Made by a program: the position numbers and the translations under genes
Shown here: positions 50,764-59,301 of the stretch, piece by piece
Numbering within the stretch: the first letter of the stretch is position 1
How the letters are laid out: every line of letters starts with the position of its first letter
The notes under the pieces: model-generated
The model's input: the letters and a program-made list of their open reading frames with translations, nothing else
The model's database searches: none
What the model was told of the DNA's origin: nothing
DNA from: Bacillus atrophaeus
GTDB lineage: Bacteria > Bacillota > Bacilli > Bacillales > Bacillaceae
Direction: 5' to 3'
Assembly: GCF_001584335.1 (NCBI RefSeq)
Contig: NZ_LSBB01000001.1
Span: 1-64,000, forward strand
DNA: 64,000 nt

Positions 50764-51042
50764 TTATTTGGATTTTATAGACGCTGACAGCTTTTCGTCT
50801 GCATCTTTCATCATATTGACGGCCTGTTCAGTTTGGGCGATTTGTTTTGAAAGGGCCGATGCGTAAGCTTTTGTCAGGTTTTGCAAATCATTATTCATAT
50901 TTTCGATTTTTTTGATGACGTCGAGATGATTTTGGCCGTTGATATCTGTCGGTATGTGCGGCTTGATTGCATGTGCGGATTGATTGAGCTTAGAGAGTGC
51001 TTGTTTGACTTTACTGGTATTGACTTTAATTTCTTGGCTCAT
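50764..51042 (-). CDS. Small LXG-partner protein (YwqI/YxiC-like)
   Basis: 92 residues, predicted to be a helical hairpin, beginning MSQEIKVNTSKVKQALSKLN. Proteins of this type (DUF5344/TIGR04197) resemble WXG100 chaperones and are encoded just before LXG toxins in Bacillus. AAGGAG precedes the ATG. 17 bp separate it from the toxin gene. Confidence 0.78.
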   Translation of the reverse strand: MSQEIKVNTSKVKQALSKLNQSAHAIKPHIPTDINGQNHLDVIKKIENMNNDLQNLTKAYASALSKQIAQTEQAVNMMKDADEKLSASIKSK

Positions 51043-51057
51043 TGGTTTGACTCCTTT

Positions 51058-51444
51058 TTAATGACGGGCTTCTTTCTCCTCTTTTTCCAATCTTTCAATT
51101 GTTTTTTTTAGTGAACTGATATCTTGGCTGAGTGACTGAATTTCGTCTTCTATCGAGGCAATGCGCTCATTTATCTTGTCCAATAGATGATCAAATTGTT
51201 TGCCTTCAATATCGTCGTAGGCTGCTTTCATATCGTTTCTGATGTTTTTAAACGAATCGGCTAGACTGCCCTGCCATGTATTCGTTGAGAATTCGGGTTT
51301 TTTTATGGTGCTTTTTGAATCGGTAAATTCCTCTTTTATACTTTTTAACTCGGATTTGCAGGCCTTCAGTTGGGTTATCTGCTCTTTTTTTGCGCTTAAT
51401 GTGCCTTGCATTGCATATAATGAAGCCTTTTCCATCAACAACAT
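51058..51444 (-). CDS. Small LXG-partner protein (YwqH-like, DUF5082)
   Basis: 128 residues, largely coiled coil, with a central TNTWQGSLADSFKNIR where W-x-G is the WXG-type turn. Start chosen at 51444, seven bases after AGGAGGTG; a start ten codons upstream lacks a site. First gene of the operon YwqH-like / YwqI-like / LXG / membrane protein / DUF4176. Confidence 0.78.
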   Translation of the reverse strand: MLLMEKASLYAMQGTLSAKKEQITQLKACKSELKSIKEEFTDSKSTIKKPEFSTNTWQGSLADSFKNIRNDMKAAYDDIEGKQFDHLLDKINERIASIEDEIQSLSQDISSLKKTIERLEKEEKEARH

Positions 51445-51474
51445 GTGCCGGCACCTCCTATAATTTTGGTTCAA

Positions 51475-51790
51475 ATGACCTGTTGGTAATCGGGTTTATA
51501 CAGACTATATTAATGTTACAACATGGAATAAATGAGTTAAATAGGATAAATGTACCGAAAAGAGGAACGGGTTTCCATTGAAAGTGTTTGATAACAAATA
51601 ATATGTCGAAGATTCGGTCACTTATAAGTTACTGCCTAGTTCAATGAGATCGGTTCTTAAGACTTTGTTTTAGGTTTGCTTTGCGACGGTAATCCTCGAC
51701 TTCATTCATCTAAACTTAGCTCTCAAGGTTATTCCTGACAATCCATGCATATATTCTTATATTGAGACTAACAAAGGTAGGTGACCTGAA
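51475..51790. other. Divergent intergenic region
   Basis: 316 bp between the leftward LXG operon and the rightward gene at 51791. It must hold promoters for both, but I could assign no clear -35/-10 pair. No RNA gene or repeat seen. Confidence 0.4.
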
Positions 51791-52696
51791 TTGGACCCAT
51801 ATTTTCACAGAAAAGCGATTCAAGAGGCGAATGATCTTGATTATTGGTCTTATCTGGCTGATGCGCAGGTAAGAGCGGGAATCATCGGACCACCATTGCA
51901 AACGGTTGATAAAGCGTTGTGGTATCCCAATCCGTATGCTTCAAGGCATGTACTGCAATCGAATCTCCAGTCTGTTCCCTCAAGAGTCATGAATCCGAAT
52001 AGATCTTCAATTGTGGCTGCAAAACGTGGTGACATTAATGGTGATGGTGTCATTGACAATGTTTTTCTTACCGCAAATAAAACGCCTGACAGTCCTTTTT
52101 GGAAAAATGTCACGTTGGTTATCCGGGATGGAAGGACAAATCGCGATCAGCAAATCTCGTTTAAAAATAATGCCGGATATAATCCGACACTCTTTCTTGG
52201 TGATTTTACAGGAAACAAGGCGGATGATATTTTAGTGGTCATTGATACGGGGGGAAGCGGCGGTGCTGTTTATGCGTATGTCTTTTCTTCTATTAATGGT
52301 CAAATGAGGCAAATTTTTAATTCCGACGCATTTAATGAAGACTTCAAGTACAATGTGGCTTATCAAAATCAATACAAAGCCGCTGTGATCAGTTATAAAC
52401 TAAATGAAATGTATATACTCGATCTTACTTACAAAGGCAGGGAATATCTAACTGAAATTTATAACAAGAATGGCGTTTTGAAAGCGCCGATAGAAGGCTG
52501 GGTTAATCCTTTGTCCGGCTTGTATCCGGTTGATTTCAACAGAGACGGCACATATGAACTCGAAGCGTATCAGAGAATCGCCGGAAGGTACAATGCGGAT
52601 TCACTTGGGTTTGTACAGACCGTGCTGAAATGGAATGGGCGGACATTTAGTGCTGATCGGCAGAATGTGTCAATCTTTGGTGGTGACGTTAGTTAA
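51791..52696 (+). CDS. Hypothetical protein with DxNxDG calcium-loop motifs
   Basis: 301 residues. Loops of the FG-GAP/VCBS type recur: GDINGDGVIDNVF near residue 80, GDFTGNKADDILVV near 137 and PVDFNRDGTYELEAY near 249, spaced as blades of a beta-propeller-like fold. No signal peptide or membrane segment is visible, which is unusual for this kind of repeat. TTG start after GTAGGTGAC. I do not recognise a named homologue. It may be spore- or surface-associated. Confidence 0.65.
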   Translation: MDPYFHRKAIQEANDLDYWSYLADAQVRAGIIGPPLQTVDKALWYPNPYASRHVLQSNLQSVPSRVMNPNRSSIVAAKRGDINGDGVIDNVFLTANKTPDSPFWKNVTLVIRDGRTNRDQQISFKNNAGYNPTLFLGDFTGNKADDILVVIDTGGSGGAVYAYVFSSINGQMRQIFNSDAFNEDFKYNVAYQNQYKAAVISYKLNEMYILDLTYKGREYLTEIYNKNGVLKAPIEGWVNPLSGLYPVDFNRDGTYELEAYQRIAGRYNADSLGFVQTVLKWNGRTFSADRQNVSIFGGDVS

Positions 52697-52852
52697 TAGA
52701 TCGTCTGTTGACATTTGTAACCATTCTGGCAAAAGGACCGACTAAAAATATAGCTAGAAACCAGGCTGACATCAGCCTATTCCAAACCACATGATTACTC
52801 CTCAGATGAAAGTTTCTTTTTTATCATTCGACTTGCCAAAGGAGGCAAATGA

Positions 52853-53347
52853 GTGCAGCTTGAAACAGATCGCCTATTATTGAAAACACTAGACCTTAAT
52901 CTACTCGAAGCGGCAGCTAAGCGTGACTTATTGGGAATCGAAGCATTGGGATACAAAACCAATGGTGAATGGCCTGAGCCCGATTTCTTTGAAGTTTTAC
53001 CTTTTTTTCGAGAGCTTCTTCTGAAAAATAACGGAACAAAAGGGTTTGACTCCTGGATTATTGTGATGAAGGATACGAAAGAGATAGTCGGCGGTATAGG
53101 CTTTTTAGGTAATCCAGACTCTAACGGTATGATTGAAATGGGTTTTGCTATTAATAAAAGCCACCGACGCAAAGGTTATTGTATTGAAGCTGCCCAAACA
53201 TTGTTAAAGTGGGCTTTGAACCAGATTGAGGTAACAGCTATCAAGGCTAGATGTGAAATTGAAAATACCGCTTCTGAAAATGTACTTGAAAAGTTAGGAT
53301 TTAAAATTGAGCGCAATGATTCTGAATTTCTTTACTGGAAATATTGA
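52853..53347 (+). CDS. GNAT-family N-acetyltransferase
   Basis: 164 residues, RimJ/RimL-like: MQLETDRLLLKTLDLNLLEA at the start, GGIGFLGNPDSNGMIEMGF, acetyl-CoA-binding INKSHRRKGYCIEAA and ENTASENVLEKLGF. GTG start after AAAGGAGG. Substrate unknown. The 156-bp gap before it shows nothing recognisable. Confidence 0.82.
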   Translation: MQLETDRLLLKTLDLNLLEAAAKRDLLGIEALGYKTNGEWPEPDFFEVLPFFRELLLKNNGTKGFDSWIIVMKDTKEIVGGIGFLGNPDSNGMIEMGFAINKSHRRKGYCIEAAQTLLKWALNQIEVTAIKARCEIENTASENVLEKLGFKIERNDSEFLYWKY

Positions 53348-53444
53348 AGGCAGATGTTGATGAAATCAATTAATGGGTGGTTATATGAATTTTCCATCGT
53401 ATTATTGTTTCCTTACGGTTTGCTTTTTTGTTCAATTTGTTCCA

Positions 53445-53475
53445 AAAAGAGAGCCGCTCATTAAGCAGGCTCTCT
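53445..53475 (-). terminator. Terminator of yybO
   Basis: AGAGAGCC pairs with GGCTCTCT with A/T tracts outside; it overlaps the yybO stop codon. Confidence 0.7.
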
Positions 53476-54763
53476 ATTTCAACTGAATTCTTTTCACTTC
53501 ACCAAGTACAAATACATAAAATACCAATCCAATCAAGAGGACAGCTCCGGCAACAAGAAAACTGAGCGTGAAGGAGCCGGTTACATCTAATAAATAACCT
53601 GTCAGCGATGCGGCGATGATTCCGCCGAATAAATTGTTTGCCAAGTTGACCATGGAGCTCAGCATGGAGACAGACCCGATGGGGGCAAGTTCTGCCGATA
53701 TGGACCAGCCGATCGGAGCCGTTGCCGAAATTCCCGCAAGGCCGATGGAAATACAAACAATGGCGATCGTAATATTATCTGTAAAAAGGGCGCCTAAAAA
53801 GAAGAAGCCTAAGCCCATGCCGATCACAATAATGGTTTGATAGACTTTTGTATTCTGATATCCCTTTTTGATGAAATAGTCGACAAGCCAGCCGCCGACC
53901 GCAATACCGGAAATGGTGGAAATTAGCCATGGAACGGCGGTGAATAAGCCGGATGACATCAGATCCATGCCATAAGTGTGCTTGAAAAATGTCGGCAGCC
54001 ACGTAAGTAACAGGTTAAATGTATAGCCGTACCCTGTAAAACCAATCATCAGGCCCCATACTTTTCGATTCGTAAACAATGCTTTCAAAAGGGGACCTGT
54101 TTTATAAGGAATTTGCTCGGATGTAATGGTATTGTGTTTTTGTATATAATTTAGCTCGCCGCTGGAAATGCGCTTATGTCGTTCAGGCTGCTCATAATAC
54201 CACCAGAACAGCATCGTAAACAGCACATTTACGATACCAATTGTTAAAAAGGCGACCCGCCAATCAAAGGTCGTGACGAGAAAGGCAACTAATGGCGCGC
54301 CGAGCACATTTGAAAATTTGGCGGCTGAATCAAACAATGAATTCGCCAGTCCGCGTTCACTTGGAGGAAACCATAATGCGGTGGCCTTGGATGCAGCGGG
54401 AAAGGCAGAAGCACTTGTCAGTCCGATGAGAAAACGGACAATATACAAAAGCAGCTTTCCCTGCAAAAAAGCGAGCAAAATCGTTAAAATGCTCCAAATA
54501 GTCATTCCCACGCGTGTGACCCACGCAACGCCAAACTTGTCTAATAAACTCCCGACGGGCAGCTGCATGACTGTGTATGAATAAGTGTAGATCGAAAAGA
54601 CAATGCCAAGTTCGGTTGCCGATAAATGAAATGAATCCTGTATAGCAGGCGCGGCAACGGATATGGCCACACGGTCAAAGTAATTAAGAATAATAATACC
54701 GCTTAGTAATGATGAAATGTACCATCTGGTATGACCAGGCCGTTTCACATGCTCCTGACTCAT
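53474..54763 (-). CDS. yybO: MFS anion:cation symporter YybO
   Basis: 429 residues with twelve predicted membrane segments. The N-terminal LNYFDRVAISVAAPAIQ is the signature of the anion:cation symporter family (hexuronate, glucarate, phthalate carriers), followed by GSLLDKFGVAWVTR. An organic-acid substrate is likely. Position next to yybP matches B. subtilis yybO. GAGGAGG before the ATG. Confidence 0.78.
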   Translation of the reverse strand: MSQEHVKRPGHTRWYISSLLSGIIILNYFDRVAISVAAPAIQDSFHLSATELGIVFSIYTYSYTVMQLPVGSLLDKFGVAWVTRVGMTIWSILTILLAFLQGKLLLYIVRFLIGLTSASAFPAASKATALWFPPSERGLANSLFDSAAKFSNVLGAPLVAFLVTTFDWRVAFLTIGIVNVLFTMLFWWYYEQPERHKRISSGELNYIQKHNTITSEQIPYKTGPLLKALFTNRKVWGLMIGFTGYGYTFNLLLTWLPTFFKHTYGMDLMSSGLFTAVPWLISTISGIAVGGWLVDYFIKKGYQNTKVYQTIIVIGMGLGFFFLGALFTDNITIAIVCISIGLAGISATAPIGWSISAELAPIGSVSMLSSMVNLANNLFGGIIAASLTGYLLDVTGSFTLSFLVAGAVLLIGLVFYVFVLGEVKRIQLK

Positions 54764-54914
54764 GTTGAAAACCTCCTCTGCAATAGCATGTTCTCCGCGA
54801 GTGAATTACATTCAGATGAAAGACTCCTTTGTTTCCTTACCACATGCTTTAAAAGAATAAACAGAGCCGGAATTTGACGCAGGATGCTTCTGTCACTTAC
54901 AATGAAAGTAATAA

Positions 54915-55079
54915 AAATGAATACTCCAAAGGGGAGTAGCTGGTACAGTAAAGTCGTCATTACAGGATGGAAGTCCTCGGCTTTGCTGGCAATTCTATTG
55001 TTAGCGAGACCTTTGCCAAATATGATTTGGTGAAGGTCTTTTTGTTTAAAAACTTCACCAAATCGGTGGAGTTTTTTTC
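54915..55079 (+). promoter_or_regulatory. yybP-ykoY manganese riboswitch with terminator/antiterminator
   Basis: The conserved aptamer elements are visible: AAAGGGGAGTAGC (54928-54940), CCTCGGCTTTGCTGGC (about 54975-54990) and GCGAGACCTTTGCC (55004-55017); CAAAGG can pair with CCTTTG as P1. A terminator (AACTTCACC with GGTGGAGTT, then T7) spans 55051-55079. GATTTGGTGAAG (55024-55035) is the exact complement of CTTCACCAAATC (55053-55064) and would open the terminator stem. The family senses Mn2+ and switches expression on. Confidence 0.93.
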
Positions 55080-55106
55080 ATTTTTAAAAGGGAGAGGAGA
55101 ATGTTG

Positions 55107-55226
55107 ATGTCTAAGCTGTCAAAATTGATGAAAAGCGATTTGGTGAAAAAAGGGCTGCCTTTAGCGAAGGAAAAACTGATTCCGTTATTAAAAGAAAAGC
55201 TGAAAGATAAAAATAAAAAGAAGTAA
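55107..55226 (+). CDS. Small basic amphipathic protein under the Mn riboswitch
   Basis: 39 residues, beginning MSKLSKLMKSDLVKKGLPLA and ending in a lysine-rich DKNKKK. GGGAGAGGAGA lies six bases before this ATG (an ATG two codons earlier touches the site). It lies between the riboswitch terminator and yybP, 16 bp ahead of the latter, so Mn2+ should control both. Lysine/leucine periodicity suggests an amphipathic helix. I do not recognise it. Confidence 0.7.
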   Translation: MSKLSKLMKSDLVKKGLPLAKEKLIPLLKEKLKDKNKKK

Positions 55227-55242
55227 TAAGGAGGCTGAAGCG

Positions 55243-55689
55243 ATGAAAGCTGTACTGACCGTTTTGGCGGGAGTATCCCTTTTAGGAGCCGGCGGCTGCG
55301 GAGCGCTGGACAATTTGAATGATGGACTGTCCTATGCGAATGAGGCGGCCGGATATGTCACAGAAGTCAAAACGCTTGCTGAAGAAGCACCTGCGCTTGC
55401 AGAACAAGCCGTAACTGATGCAGATGCCAAAAAGGAACTCAAAACGCAGCTAGAGTCCATACAAAAAGCGGCAGCCGAGTTTGATAAATTAACACCGCCT
55501 GATGCGGCGGCTGATATTCATGACACCATCACACAGCAGAATGAAAAACTGCAAGAAAGTGCGGCCGAGCTGTTGAGCATGACGGAGGAAGGCAAAATAA
55601 CAGTTGAAAATTTGGAAGAGACAGAACTGGTGCAAAGCGCACAGCAAATCAGCGGAGTGATGAACCAGATCGAAAAACTTGGTGAATAG
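55243..55689 (+). CDS. yybP: Lipoprotein YybP
   Basis: 148 residues. The N-terminus is a lipoprotein signal with lipobox-like GAGGC (cysteine at residue 19). The rest is helical, Ala/Glu-rich, ending NQIEKLGE. Controlled by the manganese riboswitch upstream. Function unknown; the B. subtilis yybP gene named the riboswitch class. Strong AAGGAGG. Confidence 0.82.
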   Translation: MKAVLTVLAGVSLLGAGGCGALDNLNDGLSYANEAAGYVTEVKTLAEEAPALAEQAVTDADAKKELKTQLESIQKAAAEFDKLTPPDAAADIHDTITQQNEKLQESAAELLSMTEEGKITVENLEETELVQSAQQISGVMNQIEKLGE

Positions 55690-55697
55690 AACGTAAA

Positions 55698-55728
55698 AAG
55701 CATCCCGGCAAGATTCGCCGGGATGCTT
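55698..55728. terminator. Bidirectional terminator between yybP and ppaC
   Basis: AAGCATCCCGGC pairs perfectly with GCCGGGATGCTT around AAGATTC. Confidence 0.88.
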
Positions 55729-55733
55729 ATCAA

Positions 55734-56663
55734 TTATTCGGAAATGGCATCTGTTAAAACAGGAACGACTTGTTTTTTTCGGGAAACGACGCCTTTTAGT
55801 AAGGCCGTATTGTTTTCTAATGTTACGTTAAAGGCTTTTTCCACTTTATCCGTCTGATCACCGATAGCAAGAGCAAGTGAATCATTTTCCAAAATGTCTG
55901 TAATGACTAAAAGGAAGAGATCCAAGTTTTTCTCAGCGATGACTTTAGAAAGGGCAGCTTCTAATTCCGGTTGGCGCTTTTTGACATCTTCAATATCAAC
56001 TGTATTGACCTGTGCGATTTCAACTTTTTTGCCGCCAAGATTGAATTCTTTCGCATCAAGAGTGATGAGTTCTTCTACTGTTTTCTTGCTTAAATCAGCG
56101 CCCGCTTTGAGCATGTTAAGGCCGTATTCTTCTGCATCTACTCCTGCGATTTCCGCAAGCTCTTTAGCCGCAGCTACATCTTGCTCCGTGCAGGTAGGAG
56201 ATTTGAATAGAAGCGAATCAGAAATGATTGCTGACAGCATAAGTCCTGCGATTTCTTTTTCGATTGTTACGTTATTTTCTTTATATAACTTGTTCAAAAT
56301 GGTTGCCGTACATCCGACAGGCTCCGCTCTGTAGTAAACGGGTTCGCTTGTTTCAAAATTGGCAATGCGGTGATGGTCGATGACCTCAAGAATTTGAACG
56401 TCTTCAATATCCTTGATGCTTTGCTGGCGTTCGTTATGGTCAACCAAAATGACGCCGTTCACTTCATTAGCCGCTGTTTCAACAAGACGAGGGCTTTCTT
56501 TCTTAAAATAATCAAGCGCGTATTTTGTTTCTTCATTGACTTGACCGAGTCTGACAGGCTCAGTGTTGAAACCTAGCTTGTTTTTTAAGTCTGCGTACGC
56601 AATGGCTGAACAAATTGTATCTGTGTCTGGGTTCTGGTGTCCGAAAATAAGTATTTTTTCCAT
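55734..56663 (-). CDS. ppaC: Manganese-dependent inorganic pyrophosphatase
   Basis: A family II (DHH) pyrophosphatase of 309 residues, the usual length. Metal ligands are visible in [23 protein letters not shown] and [11 protein letters not shown], and the C-terminal substrate loop is SRKKQVVP. It hydrolyses pyrophosphate with Mn2+ or Co2+ and lies next to the Mn-controlled yybP gene. AGGAGC before the ATG. Confidence 0.97.
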   Translation of the reverse strand: MEKILIFGHQNPDTDTICSAIAYADLKNKLGFNTEPVRLGQVNEETKYALDYFKKESPRLVETAANEVNGVILVDHNERQQSIKDIEDVQILEVIDHHRIANFETSEPVYYRAEPVGCTATILNKLYKENNVTIEKEIAGLMLSAIISDSLLFKSPTCTEQDVAAAKELAEIAGVDAEEYGLNMLKAGADLSKKTVEELITLDAKEFNLGGKKVEIAQVNTVDIEDVKKRQPELEAALSKVIAEKNLDLFLLVITDILENDSLALAIGDQTDKVEKAFNVTLENNTALLKGVVSRKKQVVPVLTDAISE

Positions 56664-56872
56664 GATAGCTCCTTATCCTTTTTAAGTAGTGTAAACATTC
56701 TTTATATAGTTTAACACGGATGGCAGTAGGTGTAAGCATTGAAAACCTCAAAAATTGATGCGAAAAAGGAGCTTTTTGATTGTATGCGGAATGAAACATG
56801 TGTAAAATATTGGGCAGTTAAGTCACTAAATCGTATGTAGTATCAAAAAAGGTACTATGGGAGGGTGCGGGA

Positions 56873-57256
56873 ATGAGTTCAGAAAACAAAATATACCCGA
56901 ACAAAGAAGGCTGCCCGGTTGAATTTACACTTGATGTGATTGGAGGTAAGTGGAAGGGAATTCTTTTTTATCACATGATAGACGGGAAGAAACGCTTTAA
57001 CGAATTCCGAAGAATTTGCCCCAATATTACACAGAGAATGCTTACGCTTCAGCTTCGGGAGCTTGAAGCGGACGGAATTGTGCATCGAGAGGTGTATCAT
57101 CAGGTGCCTCCTAAGGTGGAATACTCACTTACAGAATTCGGGAGGACCTTGGAGCCGATTGTGTTACAAATGAAAAAATGGGGCGACACCAACAGAGAGG
57201 CGCTTGAAGCGTATCGCTCGACTGGTATGCTCAAGGACAATACAAGTCAGAAGTAA
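56873..57256 (+). CDS. yybR: HxlR-family regulator YybR
   Basis: 127 residues; the HxlR winged helix is complete (CPVEFTLDVIGGKWKGILFY, GKKRFNEFRRICPNITQRML, then VPPKVEYSLTEFGRTL). The conserved cysteine near 15 is the redox-sensing residue in some family members. Length and neighbours match B. subtilis yybR. Confidence 0.88.
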   Translation: MSSENKIYPNKEGCPVEFTLDVIGGKWKGILFYHMIDGKKRFNEFRRICPNITQRMLTLQLRELEADGIVHREVYHQVPPKVEYSLTEFGRTLEPIVLQMKKWGDTNREALEAYRSTGMLKDNTSQK

Positions 57257-57286
57257 GCAGCAAAGGGAAATCCTTTGCTGCTGTTT
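57257..57286. terminator. Terminator between yybR and cotF
   Basis: GCAGCAAAGG pairs with CCTTTGCTGC, followed by TGTTTTT. Confidence 0.88.
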
Positions 57287-57775
57287 TTATTTCATAGAAA
57301 TGGCTCTTTGTGCATTCTTTACATCATTTTTCAATAAATCTGCCAGATTGTACGCGGGGTAATAACCGTGCTCATACATATAATTGAACACCTGCTCATG
57401 CCATTTAATGGCCGCGTTTAATTGTTTTACAAGCACGATTCTTAACTGAGGTGTAGCGGTTTCTGTAATCGCGATCGCATAGCTGCGAACGGAAGTTTTG
57501 GCAAAACCGAGCAAATCTCCGCTGTAAAACGGTGTATCCGCTCGCTCTTCCTCTTCATCATCCCGATTGTAAATAGGTGCTTGGGGAAAGAAAGCAAGCA
57601 GTTCTTTCAAATTCTGTTCAATTGCTTGAATAGAAAAGCTGTAAAGCTGTTTTAAACGGGAATCCGTTACTTCCCGAATCATTTTTTTCAGTTTTATAAG
57701 GCCGTTTGCTTGAAAAGCCACCAATTCATGAATTTCCAACGTTTCGTGCCAAGCCAGTGTTCTGCGTTCATCCAT
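57287..57775 (-). CDS. cotF: Spore coat protein CotF
   Basis: 162 residues. [20 protein letters not shown] begins the coat F domain, a ferritin-like helical bundle; a basic/acidic linker ([16 protein letters not shown]) at about 80-95 includes the region where B. subtilis CotF is cleaved into two coat polypeptides. Start at 57775 with AAGGAGA ten bases upstream. Expected to be expressed late in the mother cell. Confidence 0.88.
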   Translation of the reverse strand: MDERRTLAWHETLEIHELVAFQANGLIKLKKMIREVTDSRLKQLYSFSIQAIEQNLKELLAFFPQAPIYNRDDEEEERADTPFYSGDLLGFAKTSVRSYAIAITETATPQLRIVLVKQLNAAIKWHEQVFNYMYEHGYYPAYNLADLLKNDVKNAQRAISMK

Positions 57776-57918
57776 GTAAGTATCTCCTTCATCGTTAATT
57801 TCTATATCAGCATATGCCCCGGGTATGATGTGGTTACTGATGTTTCGAAGTTTATAAAAAGGGAATTTACATTGATATAGGAAACCACTTGTGAAAATCA
57901 TAATAGAGGTGATCATAT

Positions 57919-58071
57919 ATGTTGGAGATGATAAAGAACTTTTTCTTGTTTACAGGCGGTATTCTTCAAGCAACCACTCTTCTAGTCGTCATTCTAATCT
58001 TCTTATATGTTAGAAAAACGAAAAAGAAAAACAAAGATAGTTCCGGATTTATGGATGATAAACATTTATAA
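57919..58071 (+). CDS. Small single-TM protein
   Basis: 50 residues: [20 protein letters not shown], a hydrophobic stretch to about residue 35, then a basic KTKKKNKD tail. AGAGGTGATC before the ATG. I do not recognise the family. Divergent from cotF, so perhaps also a sporulation-linked small membrane protein. Confidence 0.6.
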   Translation: MLEMIKNFFLFTGGILQATTLLVVILIFLYVRKTKKKNKDSSGFMDDKHL

Positions 58072-58130
58072 TATTGGTTCAGCGGGCATTCTTCATGAGA
58101 GGATGTCTTTTATTTTTAATCGGCTATAAA

Positions 58131-58146
58131 TGTTTCACATGAAACA
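58131..58146. other. parS-like site (one mismatch)
   Basis: TGTTTCACATGAAACA differs from the parS consensus at one central base. ParB tolerates this variant in B. subtilis. It lies between the small TM gene and yybS. Confidence 0.85.
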
Positions 58147-58262
58147 TGAGGAAGATCTGGCCTGATTTTACTTGCCTTTTCAACTTATGTTAAAATGTAA
58201 AGGTGATTTTAGAGATGATATGAAAAAGAAACTTGGTGCGAAAAAGAAATTTTACGGCGTCA

Positions 58263-58291
58263 AAAAGAGCAGTCGTTTAAGCTGCTCTTTT
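58263..58291 (+). terminator. Terminator upstream of yybS
   Basis: AAAAGAGCAG pairs perfectly with CTGCTCTTTT. It ends a short transcript that could start near the TAAAAT at 58190-58196; a 29-codon basic frame (MKKKLGAKKKFYG...) begins at 58220 but overlaps the hairpin. Confidence 0.75.
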
Positions 58292-58333
58292 CTATTCGTA
58301 TGTTCATGATTAATCGAGGTATGAGGTGACTAA

Positions 58334-59263
58334 GTGAAACAAACAAGGGCATTAATGGAAGGTGCTATCCTAATCAGTCTTTTTACTATCATCACGTTAA
58401 TGGTCGTTTATATTCCAATCATCGGATCCATTCTTCTGTTTGCATTGCCGCTGCCCGTTATTCTCTACACCATTCGGCATGGGTTGAAATTGGGTTTGTG
58501 GATGGGCGTTGTCAGTCTTCCGGTGGTATTTATTGTCGGTTCATTTAACGGGCTTATCGTTGCTTTTATGTCAGCGTTTGCCGGGATTGCCATGGGACAC
58601 TTTTTTAAAAAGAAAGAGCCAGGGCATGCTATTGTATCCGGCGCCCTCATTTACATGCTGTGCATTGTCTTCTATTTTGTGATAAGCATTCAGTTTTTGG
58701 GGATCAATATGATTGATGAAGCTATGTCTCAATATCGCCAATCATTGTCTATGACCGAATCGTTCTTAAAGAATACCGGTAATGGGGATCAGCTGGAGAA
58801 GCAAATGAAACTGATGGAAGAACAATTAGGTACGGTCCAATATCTTTTTCCAACAGCTATTGTCATGTTAGGGGCTATTTTTTCTTTCCTCAGTTATCTT
58901 ATCGCTAAGCCGCTCTTAAGGCGATTTTCCCCCGATATTCCCAAGTTAAAGCCTTTTAGAGAGTTGAAACTCCCGCAAAGTATCATGTGGCTGTATCTTT
59001 TAATCATTATTTTGTCCTTTATGCCTTTAGAAAAGGGCCAAATGCTGTATTCTCTCGCTTTAAACGGGGGATTTATACTAGGCATATTAGTCTTTATTCA
59101 AGGCTTAGCGTTTATATTTTTCTATTGCCATATGAAAAAATATCCTAAAGCAGTTGGGATTATTGCGATCATTTTGGGGCTGCTGTCGCCGATTTTTATG
59201 GCGGTGATCCGCCTGTTGGGTATTATTGACATAGGCTTTAACATAAGGAATAAGGTGAAGTGA
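58334..59263 (+). CDS. yybS: DUF2232 membrane protein YybS
   Basis: 309 residues with about eight predicted membrane segments; GTG start after GAGGTGAC. Length equals B. subtilis YybS. It lies directly ahead of gdpP and rplI; the family is often encoded there. Function unknown, energy-coupling-factor S-component-like features have been noted for DUF2232. Confidence 0.85.
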   Translation: MKQTRALMEGAILISLFTIITLMVVYIPIIGSILLFALPLPVILYTIRHGLKLGLWMGVVSLPVVFIVGSFNGLIVAFMSAFAGIAMGHFFKKKEPGHAIVSGALIYMLCIVFYFVISIQFLGINMIDEAMSQYRQSLSMTESFLKNTGNGDQLEKQMKLMEEQLGTVQYLFPTAIVMLGAIFSFLSYLIAKPLLRRFSPDIPKLKPFRELKLPQSIMWLYLLIIILSFMPLEKGQMLYSLALNGGFILGILVFIQGLAFIFFYCHMKKYPKAVGIIAIILGLLSPIFMAVIRLLGIIDIGFNIRNKVK

Positions 59264-59301
59264 AAAATGGGTTTTACTCACATGGTGGGGAGTTGATAGA
59301 A

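Noticed and set aside
51716-51901. 61-residue reverse frame upstream of the gene at 51791
   Set aside because: It overlaps the start of that gene antisense and has no ribosome-binding site or family features.
58220-58309. 29-codon basic reading frame before yybS
   Set aside because: It runs through the terminator hairpin and has a weak ribosome-binding site; treated as part of a possible untranslated RNA.
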